From NCBI RefSeq assembly GCF_000711895.1, contig NZ_JONO01000024.1, forward strand, positions 1-64,000: DNA of 64,000 nucleotides, given 5' to 3'. The notes beneath the pieces were generated by a model. It was not told the DNA's origin. It saw only the letters and a list, made by a program, of their open reading frames with translations, and did not search any database. Source of the stretch: Photorhabdus australis DSM 17609. Lineage in GTDB: Bacteria > Pseudomonadota > Gammaproteobacteria > Enterobacterales > Enterobacteriaceae. A program made the position numbers and the translations under genes. Shown here piece after piece: positions 8,834 to 17,250 of the stretch. Position 1 is the stretch's first letter, and every line of letters starts with the position of its first letter.

Positions 8834-9466
8834 ATGGGTTTAATCAAGGTTGGCAACGATAGCGGCGGGCGCGATGCGATTAATAGGCTTATCAAAGCCT
8901 ATAATTTCAGCTCTCGGCAGCAACTTTGCGATCATTTATCTGTATCAAAAAATACAATGTCAAACAGATACTTAAGAGATAGTTTTCCTGCTGAGTGGAT
9001 AATCCAGTGCGCTCTTGAAACCGGTGCTTCATTACTTTGGCTGACTACGGGACAAGGAGAAAAAAATTATAGTGAAGCACAGAACCAAGGGTTTGTTTTT
9101 GTTGACCAAGGTCACATCAAACCATCATCTGAGATTGCTGCTCCTGAGATCGATAAAGCTACATTGAATAGCGGCACGTTGGTAGATCAAGGCAAAACCA
9201 TACTGGATAACAGCTTGATACCGTCTACAATTGAAAACCCTCTCCTAATTCATGCCGATGATGGTTCTTACCTAATTGATCGAAGCGACACGCCTCCAGT
9301 AAATGGAGTCTGGCTCATTGACATTGATGGAATAAAAACTATAGCGAAACTCACTCGCCTGCCAGGCAACCGCTTAGTAGTTCAGCAGGGAGAGTCTTCT
9401 TTTGAATGTTCTTTGAATGACATTAAAATTTTAGGTCGAGCAGTCAAGACCATAAAGAGCGTTTAA
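8834..9466 (+). CDS. Phage repressor CI family
   Basis: A 210-aa repressor. The N-terminal HTH is in residues 15-60 (NFSSRQQLCDHLSVSKNTMSNRY) with the following PAEWIIQCALETGASLLWLTTG, the Phage_CI_repr signature. The C-terminal half (YLIDRSDTPPVNGVWLIDIDG) resembles the beta-rich S24/LexA-like domain, although this is by pattern only. It keeps the early operon silent. It precedes int by 2 bases, so they form one lysogenic operon. A weak ribosome site AAGGA lies upstream. Confidence 0.88.
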   Translation: MGLIKVGNDSGGRDAINRLIKAYNFSSRQQLCDHLSVSKNTMSNRYLRDSFPAEWIIQCALETGASLLWLTTGQGEKNYSEAQNQGFVFVDQGHIKPSSEIAAPEIDKATLNSGTLVDQGKTILDNSLIPSTIENPLLIHADDGSYLIDRSDTPPVNGVWLIDIDGIKTIAKLTRLPGNRLVVQQGESSFECSLNDIKILGRAVKTIKSV

Positions 9467-9468
9467 TT

Positions 9469-10494
9469 ATGACCATAAGAAAACAGCCTAATGGAAAGTG
9501 GTTGTGTGAATGCTACCCGAATGGGCGGGATGGAAAGCGGATGCGCAAGCAGTTTGCGACAAAAGGCGAGGCCATAGCTTTCGAAAACTTCACCATGGAA
9601 GAAGTGAATAAAAAACCATGGCTGGGTGAAAAGGAAGATCGGCGGCATTTGTCTGAAGTGATTGAACAATGGCATTCACTCTATGGACAGACGCTGGCTG
9701 ACCCCAAGCGGCTAATGGCTAAACTAAGCATTATCTGTAATGGGCTGGGCAATCCTATTGCCTCAGAGCTGACGGCTGGCGATTTTACAAAATACCGAGA
9801 AGCCCGGTTAAAAGGTGAGGTCAAAAATGAAGAAGGTACGCTGATGTCGCCAGTTAAGCCCCGGACAGTGAACCTTGAACAGCGCAACCTATCATCTGTT
9901 TTTGGTACTCTGAAAAAATTAGGCCACTGGCCCGCTCCAAATCCGCTTGCGGGTCTACCTACATTTAAAATCGCAGAGGGCGAACTGGCGTTCTTAGCGC
10001 CGGAAGAAATTAAGCGCTTACTTGACTCCTGTGCCGATTCCCAAAGCCCCAGCCTGTTAATGATTGCAAAAGTTTGCCTGTCTACCGGAGCGCGCTGGAG
10101 CGAAGCCGAAAACCTGCAAGGCCATCAAATATCAAAGTACCGAATCACCTACACAAAAACCAAAGGCAAGAAAAACAGAACCGTTCCGATATCTCAGGCT
10201 CTATATGAGGAACTACCCAAAAACAGGGGAAAACTATTCACCCCATGCAGAAAAGCCTTTGAACGTGCAGTTAAACGAGCTGGGATTGACCTACCGGAAG
10301 GGCAATGTACTCACGTTCTGCGCCATACTTTCGCTAGCCACTTTATGATGAACGGCGGAAACATATTGGTATTAAGGGATATTTTAGGTCATGCAGATAT
10401 TAAAATGACCATGGTTTACGCTCACTTTGCGCCTGATCACTTGGAAGATGCAGTGACAAAAAACCCACTTCATAATCTCAACTGGAACCGCTAA
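9469..10494 (+). CDS. int: P2-type tyrosine integrase
   Basis: 341-aa site-specific recombinase that integrates and excises the prophage at ssrA. The arm-binding N-terminus begins TIRKQPNGKWLCECYPNGRDGKR, followed by the core-binding domain to about residue 165. Catalytic residues are R209 (STGARWSE), K near 233, H282 and R285 (THVLRH), H308 (LGHAD) and Y317 (MVYAHF). All are present, so the enzyme is probably active. The att site lies 118 bases downstream. Confidence 0.95.
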   Translation: MTIRKQPNGKWLCECYPNGRDGKRMRKQFATKGEAIAFENFTMEEVNKKPWLGEKEDRRHLSEVIEQWHSLYGQTLADPKRLMAKLSIICNGLGNPIASELTAGDFTKYREARLKGEVKNEEGTLMSPVKPRTVNLEQRNLSSVFGTLKKLGHWPAPNPLAGLPTFKIAEGELAFLAPEEIKRLLDSCADSQSPSLLMIAKVCLSTGARWSEAENLQGHQISKYRITYTKTKGKKNRTVPISQALYEELPKNRGKLFTPCRKAFERAVKRAGIDLPEGQCTHVLRHTFASHFMMNGGNILVLRDILGHADIKMTMVYAHFAPDHLEDAVTKNPLHNLNWNR

Positions 10495-10611
10495 TTGATG
10501 GCGGCACTTTGGCGACAAAGAGATAAAAACGCATAAAATCAGATAACGCCAGATAAATTTAACTATTTGAAAAACAAAGTAAACAATTGTTTTTGATACT
10601 ATTAAAATGGT

Positions 10612-10656
10612 ATGTAGGAATTTCGGACGCGGGTTCAACTCCCGCCAGCTCCACCA
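10612..10656 (+). repeat. att site: 3' end of ssrA (tmRNA) duplicated by prophage
   Basis: Forty-five bases match the end of enterobacterial tmRNA: the T-arm (CGGGTTCAACTCCCGCC) and the acceptor stem ending CCACCA. The preceding sequence is integrase flank, not tmRNA body, so this is the duplicated 3' fragment marking the right end of the P2-like prophage. The intact ssrA should lie left of the window, in the same orientation. Confidence 0.9.
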
Positions 10657-10780
10657 AATTAGTAGGGACAGTGACAGGACAACAGCTTTAAAAACAGTAA
10701 GTTAGCAAAGTTGATTGGACACTGACCGGACAATGAAGGGACACAAAAGGATACGCAAAGGAGCCGCGGAGCTTTTGGAA

Positions 10781-10809
10781 AAACCAACCATAATTAGGTT
10801 GGTTTTTTT
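10781..10809 (+). terminator. Rho-independent terminator, probably that of ssrA
   Basis: AACCAACC, a short loop, GGTTGG and seven T residues. It stands 125 bases after the ssrA 3' fragment and fits the original tmRNA terminator displaced by the prophage. The bases 10657-10780 between them hold no gene. Confidence 0.75.
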
Positions 10810-11120
10810 ATGTCTGTAGCACAGCAACTACCTCCATTTTATAATGCATAGTGCAAAATAAAATGCTTCACCAAATCTCTGCCTCATAGGGCATTATTCA
10901 TAAATCCAGCACCTGATACCGCCAGCTTTTGACGCATGCGTGTAACCTAACTTCATGTAACAATCGCCTTAGTGATAGGTGTTTCTGGTGTGGCATATCC
11001 TATGTTCATGGAGTTCGGTTTGTGCCACTTAAGCGGTCATTTTATTTACCAATGTCACCCTATCAGCGAAACGGCTATACTATGATGAGTCGATAAACAG
11101 TTTATATTTGTGGAGTAATT
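10810..11120. other. Intergenic, possible degenerate element
   Basis: No intact gene. A leftward frame in 10900-11030 reads briefly like protein (VTRMRQKLAVSGAGF), but it is short and interrupted. A promoter for the following XRE-like gene must lie near 11070-11110. Confidence 0.35.
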
Positions 11121-11306
11121 TTGAAACGTATGCCGCCAGAATTGTTTAAGTCTGAAATGAAACGAAAAGGCTGGACGCGCCGCGAACTGGCTATACGGTG
11201 GGGCAAATCAGAAACATGGATCAGCAAAATAGTGAATAATATAGAACGGGATCAACACTGGAATGACGCACTCAATGGACTGCCTGAAAACGAAAAGCCC
11301 AGGTAA
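11121..11306 (+). CDS. Small XRE-like helix-turn-helix protein
   Basis: A 61-aa protein consisting of one HTH: ELFKSEMKRKGWTRRELAIRWGKSETWISKIVNN. The start is TTG at 11121, with GGAG at 11112-11115 spaced 5 bases; the ATG at 11130 is too far. Similar tiny XRE proteins occur beside prophages and SymE toxins. A palindrome follows 10 bases after its stop and could be its operator or part of its 3' end. Confidence 0.65.
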   Translation: MKRMPPELFKSEMKRKGWTRRELAIRWGKSETWISKIVNNIERDQHWNDALNGLPENEKPR

Positions 11307-11315
11307 ACTATAGGT

Positions 11316-11358
11316 CACATTTTTATTGCAGAAAAGTGACCTATAGTTCATAATTCAA
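11316..11358. repeat. Perfect 13-bp inverted repeat
   Basis: AACTATAGGTCAC (11316-11328) and GTGACCTATAGTT (11346-11358) are exact inverted complements around a 17-base loop. It lies between the small HTH gene and symE. There is no T-run after it, so it is not a standard terminator. It could be an operator for the HTH protein or a structured RNA. Confidence 0.7.
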
Positions 11359-11448
11359 CATTGAGAGACTATTTTCACTGACGCAGAGCTACCGGGCGGG
11401 CACCCGATAACCCTGCTTACCACAACTAACTATATAAGGTAGTTAATT

Positions 11449-11733
11449 ATGGCTAAACGCGATAATAAAACAATTCACCGAATTTCCCAAGCTGAACGTT
11501 TTGGCAAGGTAGCTAAAAACGGCATTTCTTTAAAAGGAAAATGGTTACAGGAGGCGGGATTTACCTTCGGAATGCCACTAAAAATCCGGGTGATGCCGGA
11601 CTGTATTGTTATTACCGCCCAGAACACCCAGGAACTCTGGCAATGCCTGGAAGGACTGAGTATTGAGCCATTTAACCCCAATGCTGCTATTGACTGGATT
11701 AAGTATTATCCTGGTGGGTTGATGATTATCTAA
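11449..11733 (+). CDS. symE: SymE-family type I toxin
   Basis: A 94-aa protein with the AbrB-like fold of SymE toxins: ISLKGKWLQEAGFTFGMPLKIRVMPDCIVIT. In E. coli, SymE damages nucleic acid structure or RNA and is silenced by the antisense RNA SymR overlapping its 5' end and by LexA. The ribosome site is AAGGTAG before ATG. I could not identify a LexA box or SymR promoter with certainty; the region 11380-11450 is where SymR would be encoded. Confidence 0.85.
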   Translation: MAKRDNKTIHRISQAERFGKVAKNGISLKGKWLQEAGFTFGMPLKIRVMPDCIVITAQNTQELWQCLEGLSIEPFNPNAAIDWIKYYPGGLMII

Positions 11734-11880
11734 TAAACTAAAGCATAAATGGACTACACCTTTAAATGTTGGATGGTTATCCAACATTTTGAGGACGGTT
11801 CAGTCAGAGTAGTGCAAAAAAGCCATATTTGATTAGACTTATCTAACTATTGGGGGTCGATTCAATTGGCCCTGATTCCA

Positions 11881-13671
11881 TTATTCTAAGGGTTTTTCGG
11901 GCCAGTTAATATCTGACGCTAAATTAACATCAACGCGGTTCAATAATACTCTATATTTTTTTAACTCTGCTAACAGCGATTTTTCCTCATCACTCGACAT
12001 CTCCAAATCTACAGCATCTTGTAACGGAGCGATCTGTTTACTTACAGTGAGCATAAGTTGCTGTTTCTTATGTTCTGCTTGTTGCTGCTGTTCCCGTCTG
12101 AGCTTTATTTTATCACTTTCTGATATTATCCACTTTTCACTATCCCACTTGTGATAAACAGACTGTGCTTGTTCTGTAAGAATTGGATAACCCTCTTTAT
12201 CACTGACGATAGCAAAACCGCGTGATTGACCGTCAAGTAATTCATTGTGTTTTTCTGCTGTTATTTCAACACATTCTTCATGAGCTTCATTATAAAAAAC
12301 ACATTCTTTTCTGGAGAAATAGACCATTTGTACCCCCCAAAATAATATATGTACAACTTTGCCTGGATTCTCATCATTGTTAGGAGTACCTGCTTGATAT
12401 TCAAATGTCGATAGTGTTGCATTACGTACTAATGTGTGGCCAGTTGATGTATTGATACTCGACATACTTGCAATATAGCCAAAAAGCTTATTTTTAAAAG
12501 AAATTGGATAATTTATCTTTATCCATGATTGTTGAGCTGATGGGACTTTAACCCATTGAATAATTACCCCCGTATCTCCACATTGCCACCAGCCATTTTC
12601 GGATTTTATAGCTGTATTTTGTAATGCAAGAGTACCACTTCTCTCAGGCGTTAATATATTGTAACGCCGCTGATTCTTGGGATCGTCAGAATAGATATGC
12701 AACAATTTCCCTTCAGAACCGTTAATTCCCAATATATATCCATCTTTCGATTTGAAACGCAATTTAGGAAAAGGAGTTTTACTGTCAATCAGTAAACTGC
12801 CAACGGTTGCAGTTTTATTGCTAGAAATGCGTAAGAAAGTATTATCGCTCTCAGATTTAGCATAACTTCCCACATCCCCAGCATTCAAACTAATATCCCC
12901 GGTCAACGGCTTCCCGTTAATTTTCCGGCTATTCGGCACCGCCCCTTTAGCCAACTCCACCGTTTCCGACAAACCGATATTTTTTACAAATTCAGTTTTA
13001 TTGAAGATGTCAGCACCATTTTGATTTTTAGCGAGCTTATTATTGGCATTATCATTCACATCAGAAACAAATTTCTGAGTTGCTGCAAGGGTATTACTGT
13101 TACCTGTCTTGTCTGTAAGTTGGGTGATACCTTTTTCTATGAGTGTGGCGTCAGGAATAAAATCTTGAGTTGCAATCTCTCCCAGTCCCAAATTATTACG
13201 CGCTGTCGCTTTGTTATTAATATCAGATAAGTTATTAGCTTTCTGTAGAAATAACCCATTAGGATCTGCTAGTAGATTTTTCCAACCGGAAACTGATGTA
13301 CTATCCGGATCTGTATTGTTATCTTCTACCCCATTCCACCAAATTTTACTTCCATCAGAACTGGCAACAATGGCTCCTTTAGGATAACCATCAATGGCAG
13401 CACTAAAGTCAGCATTATATGAATACAAACCACCAGACATTGAATAACGTATTGCGGTAGTAATATCATTCAATATCCCGTTCATATCCTTGCCAGATGG
13501 GGGAACTCCACCAGCAGATATTGCAGTCATCGTTAACGGGGGAAAACCGCTCTGATACGTAGCGATACCTTTCGCCAGACTGCTTTCAGTAGATTTTGTT
13601 GCAATTTCGTTATAGTTACCATCTTTTGCGAACGGAACCGTAATAAGAGTGGGTTTTTCAGTTGATTTCAT
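11881..13671 (-). CDS. Tail fibre protein fused in frame to tail-fibre assembly chaperone (Tfa)
   Basis: From the ATG at 13671 (AAAGGA upstream) this reads 596 aa; a longer frame to 13743 lies in the preceding gene. Residues 1-150 are a fibre N-terminus (tail attachment), then shaft repeats (SDINNKATARNNLGLG, NGKPLTGDISLNAGDVGSY), and a tip ending in HILFWG. Immediately after, at 12327, an internal ATG begins a complete Tfa-like chaperone (YFSRKECVFYNEAHE ... YHKWDSEKWI). Normally these are two genes. Here a run of six G (12333-12338) just before the ATG keeps both in one frame; one G more or less would separate them. Either a real fusion or the product of a homopolymer change. Confidence 0.85.
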   Translation of the reverse strand: MKSTEKPTLITVPFAKDGNYNEIATKSTESSLAKGIATYQSGFPPLTMTAISAGGVPPSGKDMNGILNDITTAIRYSMSGGLYSYNADFSAAIDGYPKGAIVASSDGSKIWWNGVEDNNTDPDSTSVSGWKNLLADPNGLFLQKANNLSDINNKATARNNLGLGEIATQDFIPDATLIEKGITQLTDKTGNSNTLAATQKFVSDVNDNANNKLAKNQNGADIFNKTEFVKNIGLSETVELAKGAVPNSRKINGKPLTGDISLNAGDVGSYAKSESDNTFLRISSNKTATVGSLLIDSKTPFPKLRFKSKDGYILGINGSEGKLLHIYSDDPKNQRRYNILTPERSGTLALQNTAIKSENGWWQCGDTGVIIQWVKVPSAQQSWIKINYPISFKNKLFGYIASMSSINTSTGHTLVRNATLSTFEYQAGTPNNDENPGKVVHILFWGVQMVYFSRKECVFYNEAHEECVEITAEKHNELLDGQSRGFAIVSDKEGYPILTEQAQSVYHKWDSEKWIISESDKIKLRREQQQQAEHKKQQLMLTVSKQIAPLQDAVDLEMSSDEEKSLLAELKKYRVLLNRVDVNLASDINWPEKPLE

Positions 13672-14263
13672 TTGTTGGTATCCTTTGAACGATTGCGACA
13701 CTGACACCAACCGGGTAAGGCAGTGCTCCCGATGTTTGAACAATTGCTAATTCTGCTGTTGATAGCTGAAATTCAAATACATAACTCATCTTCATATTTC
13801 CATCATCAGTGATATATGCACGTCCGCTATCGCTAAACATATAAACAAGCATTCTGTTGATGTTTGGTATAGTGCAGTCAGATATATTTGACATGGCTTT
13901 CATCATAATTAGCTTTCGGTACATCTGATCTGATAGCTCAATAGTTTTTGTTTTTGACTCCCCGGAATAAAATGGTGCTTGGTCAAATGGATTTGGATCT
14001 GTCGTTGTCGGAACATTCAGTAAAGCTTCACCAAAACCTATATATTTTACATTTTCATTAACAGTAAGCCGCCTGCTGACATTCACTATTTTTCCCCACA
14101 CATCCAGTCCGTAAGTATTTGCTGTGTCAATGTTCCAAATCAGATCGTAAAATGTATTAATAAATTCAGCAGAGGAAACAGCGGCATTGAAGCTTCGAAT
14201 AAGTGAGTTGAGTTTTGGACTAGCGGCATACTGAGCAAGAATAGTTGCTCCCACATTTTCCAT
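13658..14263 (-). CDS. DUF2612-type baseplate/tail protein
   Basis: 201 aa, with the family-typical SFNAAVSSAEFINTFYDLIWNIDTANTYGLDVWGKIV at the N-terminus and a C-terminal half resembling gpI-like baseplate proteins. It lies between baseplate J and the tail fibre, the position of gpI in other contractile phages, where it joins fibre to baseplate. The start follows the J stop directly, and its end overlaps the fibre start by 14 bases. Confidence 0.82.
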   Translation of the reverse strand: MENVGATILAQYAASPKLNSLIRSFNAAVSSAEFINTFYDLIWNIDTANTYGLDVWGKIVNVSRRLTVNENVKYIGFGEALLNVPTTTDPNPFDQAPFYSGESKTKTIELSDQMYRKLIMMKAMSNISDCTIPNINRMLVYMFSDSGRAYITDDGNMKMSYVFEFQLSTAELAIVQTSGALPYPVGVSVAIVQRIPTNEIN

Positions 14264-15505
14264 TTATGAACCTACTAATTTCACAGATATATTATCAACG
14301 TCAAGCGTTGGGATTTCATCAATACCAAAACTAATTGATGTTGAATAAGTAATACCGTCACGGCTAAGCGTAATATTGTAAATATCAACACTCGATGTAT
14401 CTATGTTATAAACGCCTGAATAATATCTACCAGCAAATAATGTAGATGCTATTCTTGCTCGGGTTCCACCGTCTTCTCCGTTAAATGCTTGCGCTATAGC
14501 TGACTTAACCTGTGTTTCAATATCAGCAGGAAGGTAATCGCTATTAGCAAGTGAGACGTCAACATAGACACGAATGGGCTCTGGTATCACATAGTTAATT
14601 TCATATTCGGGATAAGGCTGAACATAGTTTTCATCATCCACAATTGTGTGAGTTGTATTTCCGTTCGTAGGAATACCTGGAGGCTTTTTCTTCCAGATTA
14701 CTCTAGCGACATCCTCAGTCTTTCCCCCATACACAGCACTATAAATAGAGTTCGGCACCATTCTGTATTTTGATACCCCGACCGTTTTTACTACCGATGT
14801 ATCATTTGAAATAACGTATGCGTCTGCCACGCCATTTATTTCTAATACTGCGGCATAAATGGCATGTAATGAGTTTGTCGCATTTTTAGCAACAGATTGT
14901 TTACGACGATACTCAAAATTAGCGCGGGTTTCCTCATCTATGCCAGGTACGCCAGCACTCGCATTACTGATACCGGACCAACCAGGCACCGAGCTATAAA
15001 TCGTGTTCAAGTCATCAATTTGGCATGCTAACGGCCCTGTTGTTGAGTTTTGGAAAATAACATCAACAGAGCCGCTATCAGGGATCTTAGCCTCTGTTAT
15101 TGAATGATAAAGATACCCTTTTTTATCTTGAGCAATACTACCAATTGGAATAACAGTATTAACTAACCCAGTGCATGTTGCTGTTACCGTTGTTCCCGAT
15201 GCTGGAATTCGATCTAAAAAATAAATTCGTCCGATAGCATCTTGAAAACGTCCGGTTGCATAATCCGGGTTAATTTGATTGACAATAGCAAGTAACTGAT
15301 CGTTCTTGTCAGCAATGATAGCCGCATCACTCATGGCTATTTGACCTTGCGGTGTTGTTAAGCTCGTACTCATTGCACCACCCATTGCTGTAGCCAAATC
15401 ATTTAGCCGCCCATTTAAAATATCAACCTCATCGGGCACAGTTAGACCCGTCTTTGTAAAGGTTACACCTGGAACACTTGTTGTCAGTACTACAGAGTTA
15501 GTCAT
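14264..15505 (-). CDS. Baseplate J-like protein
   Basis: 413-aa baseplate wedge component of contractile tails. Family traits: GISNASAGVPGIDEETRANFEYRRKQSVAKNATNSLHAIYAAVLEINGV in the middle, and a C-terminal beta-rich domain after PEPIRVYVDV. It connects the central hub to tail-fibre proteins. Its ATG overlaps the stop of the gene upstream by one base. No damage is visible. Confidence 0.92.
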   Translation of the reverse strand: MTNSVVLTTSVPGVTFTKTGLTVPDEVDILNGRLNDLATAMGGAMSTSLTTPQGQIAMSDAAIIADKNDQLLAIVNQINPDYATGRFQDAIGRIYFLDRIPASGTTVTATCTGLVNTVIPIGSIAQDKKGYLYHSITEAKIPDSGSVDVIFQNSTTGPLACQIDDLNTIYSSVPGWSGISNASAGVPGIDEETRANFEYRRKQSVAKNATNSLHAIYAAVLEINGVADAYVISNDTSVVKTVGVSKYRMVPNSIYSAVYGGKTEDVARVIWKKKPPGIPTNGNTTHTIVDDENYVQPYPEYEINYVIPEPIRVYVDVSLANSDYLPADIETQVKSAIAQAFNGEDGGTRARIASTLFAGRYYSGVYNIDTSSVDIYNITLSRDGITYSTSISFGIDEIPTLDVDNISVKLVGS

Positions 15506-15861
15506 CAGAAATTTACCACCGTTGATTGATTATTCATGTCCGTTATTGTCATCGTGCCCGCAATAGTTCTTTCGTTCCCGTTTATAACTTTACAAATGGC
15601 AGATTGAACATAAGGTAACTTCACTGCTTCTTGTTGCATTTTGCTATTGATTAGCTGAGTTCCCGGCCAATGTCCCAAAATTCGCTGGTAATAAGGAATA
15701 CCCAATGTTGTGTCATACCAGCACTCACCCAGATATGTACTACAGGCACAAGCGACATCCTGCGCTACAGAATAGGGATTATCAGTAATGGCGATATTTC
15801 CGGAGTCGTTGAGAGTTAAATCCCATGACTCGGTATCAAGAAGAAATGAACGAGTTTGCAT
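15505..15861 (-). CDS. Baseplate wedge, gp25/gpW-like
   Basis: 118 aa. It contains SWDLTLNDSGNIAITDNPYSVAQDVACACSTYLGE and the end part LPYVQSAICKVINGNERTI, consistent with small lysozyme-like wedge subunits (gp25/W) that precede baseplate J. It is the first gene after the YafO-like accessory insert and continues the baseplate operon. Confidence 0.8.
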   Translation of the reverse strand: MQTRSFLLDTESWDLTLNDSGNIAITDNPYSVAQDVACACSTYLGECWYDTTLGIPYYQRILGHWPGTQLINSKMQQEAVKLPYVQSAICKVINGNERTIAGTMTITDMNNQSTVVNF

Positions 15862-15933
15862 TTTCGAACCCTATAGAAATAAAAAAACCGCAATTAAGCG
15901 GCCAGATATGAAAAAACCCGTACTGGACGGGGT

Positions 15934-16371
15934 TTAGTTATTATCTCTGAAATTCTGAGCTATTCTTGCCAGATAACTCATTATCTTGGGATTTCTAGCT
16001 TTTCCATGAGCATCAGGATACATTATCGCCAATAAGGAATATTTGTTTTCTTCCAAGAGACCTTGAACATATACTAGACAAGCATCATTTTCTGGGCTAT
16101 TTGATTTACACGTTCTATAATACTGAACCCTATTTGTAGGGAATGAATCAGGCGGAAAACAAAGATGAATATGCATCATACATGATTTATATGCTGCTTC
16201 TGGCTGAGTGTAAGCAACATCCCTACCAAAATAATCAGGGACTTCACCGGTTTCTTTATAGTGTTTAAAATCTTGCAAAATAGCCTGTTCAAGATCTAGA
16301 TGTTTTAGGAAGACGTCATCAAAAAAATCTTTCCTTGTATACTCATTTATTGATACATCCACTTGTTCCAT
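15934..16371 (-). CDS. yafO: YafO-family mRNA interferase toxin
   Basis: 145 aa. From about residue 33 it follows E. coli YafO: DFKHYKETGEVPDYFGRDVAY, HIHL, then ACLVYVQG and LLAIMYPDAHGKAR, with the ending IAQNFR. YafO cleaves mRNA on the ribosome and is normally held by the antitoxin YafN. No YafN-like gene is next to it; its upstream neighbour, 3 bases away, encodes an exported protein. It sits inside a phage baseplate operon between the spike and wedge genes, so it looks like a moron. The N-terminal 30 residues are longer than in E. coli. Confidence 0.82.
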   Translation of the reverse strand: MEQVDVSINEYTRKDFFDDVFLKHLDLEQAILQDFKHYKETGEVPDYFGRDVAYTQPEAAYKSCMMHIHLCFPPDSFPTNRVQYYRTCKSNSPENDACLVYVQGLLEENKYSLLAIMYPDAHGKARNPKIMSYLARIAQNFRDNN

Positions 16372-16374
16372 TTA

Positions 16375-16935
16375 TCACCCAGTAAATGAAAAATTCCCAG
16401 ACTCAACCTTTTTGGTTGTATAGGCAGCCAATTCTGATAGAGCAGCTTTATTTATATCGCTTTTATAAATCTTAGGCAAAGTAAATAATTGACGAGAAAA
16501 ATCATTAAGACGAGTTATCTCAAATCTGGCCTTTGCTATAGATCTCAGATACATCCTCATTTCTTGTTTTTCTTCATCAGGTCGATCTTGCTTCAACATA
16601 GCTTTGAGTCCTTGCTCAAACCCTCTTATTGTGGTTTCGCAAGCCTTATTAATTTCTATATCGTTTTGAAGCATAATACCACGAACTTGACTTTCATCAA
16701 GGCTTAGGAGATTTAAATAGTATTGGCTAATTTCATTAGCTAATGAATCAACAATCTCTCTTCTTTCTTGATATTGAGCTTTCAAATCATCCAGACTACA
16801 GATAGTTTCACCTACTTTAAAGCTAAGCATACTACAACCGTCCCTCGAATCCACATAACCAGCAGAGAATGAAGGAACCGACAGCACTCCTCCAAATAAA
16901 ACTACTGCTAAACAACTCCTTAGTGATAGATTCAT
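16375..16935 (-). CDS. Exported hypothetical protein upstream of YafO-like toxin
   Basis: I start at the ATG at 16935; residues 1-25 (LRSCLAVVLFGGVLSVPSFSA) form a clear signal peptide. The mature part is helical, with two CxxS/C-containing stretches (DGCSML, ETICSLDD) that could form a disulphide in the periplasm. No family recognised. It is separated from the YafO-like gene by 3 bases and so is cotranscribed, but as an exported protein it is an unlikely antitoxin. Confidence 0.6.
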   Translation of the reverse strand: MNLSLRSCLAVVLFGGVLSVPSFSAGYVDSRDGCSMLSFKVGETICSLDDLKAQYQERREIVDSLANEISQYYLNLLSLDESQVRGIMLQNDIEINKACETTIRGFEQGLKAMLKQDRPDEEKQEMRMYLRSIAKARFEITRLNDFSRQLFTLPKIYKSDINKAALSELAAYTTKKVESGNFSFTG

Positions 16936-17250
16936 GACGTTCTGCCTTATCAAATAGTTTGTTATAGTGAGTCACAAACAGTCATAATGTGTCACTATGT
17001 ACCATATTAAACCACTATTCTTAACCTTACAACCATGCAGTAAATGACAATTAGCTACCTATGTAAGCCTTATTCCAGAAAATAACGACACGTTAAAAGC
17101 AAGATTTAGAAAAATAGAATCACATTGACATCATTTTGTCATGAGTGTCATACGTCTGATGAAAATACGCAACAATATTGCACTGTAAGCCGAAGATGAC
17201 TTTATCCACCAGCACGATTGGGGGTTTATAGGTTTTTGAACCGTTCGATT
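16936..17250. other. Intergenic with copy of the spike gene's 3' end
   Basis: No gene. Bases 17231-17253 repeat the 3' end of the spike gene (17728-17750): GGTTTTTGAACC is identical and GATTCTA follows at the same distance. A leftward frame continues it for about 40 codons (ESNGSKTYKPP...). It looks like a duplicated, diverged gene end left by insertion of the accessory genes. Confidence 0.6.

Noticed and set aside
16375-16935. Exported protein as YafN-type antitoxin for the YafO-like toxin
   Set aside because: It has a signal peptide and no DNA-binding or Phd/YefM-like pattern, so it should not meet the toxin in the cytoplasm.
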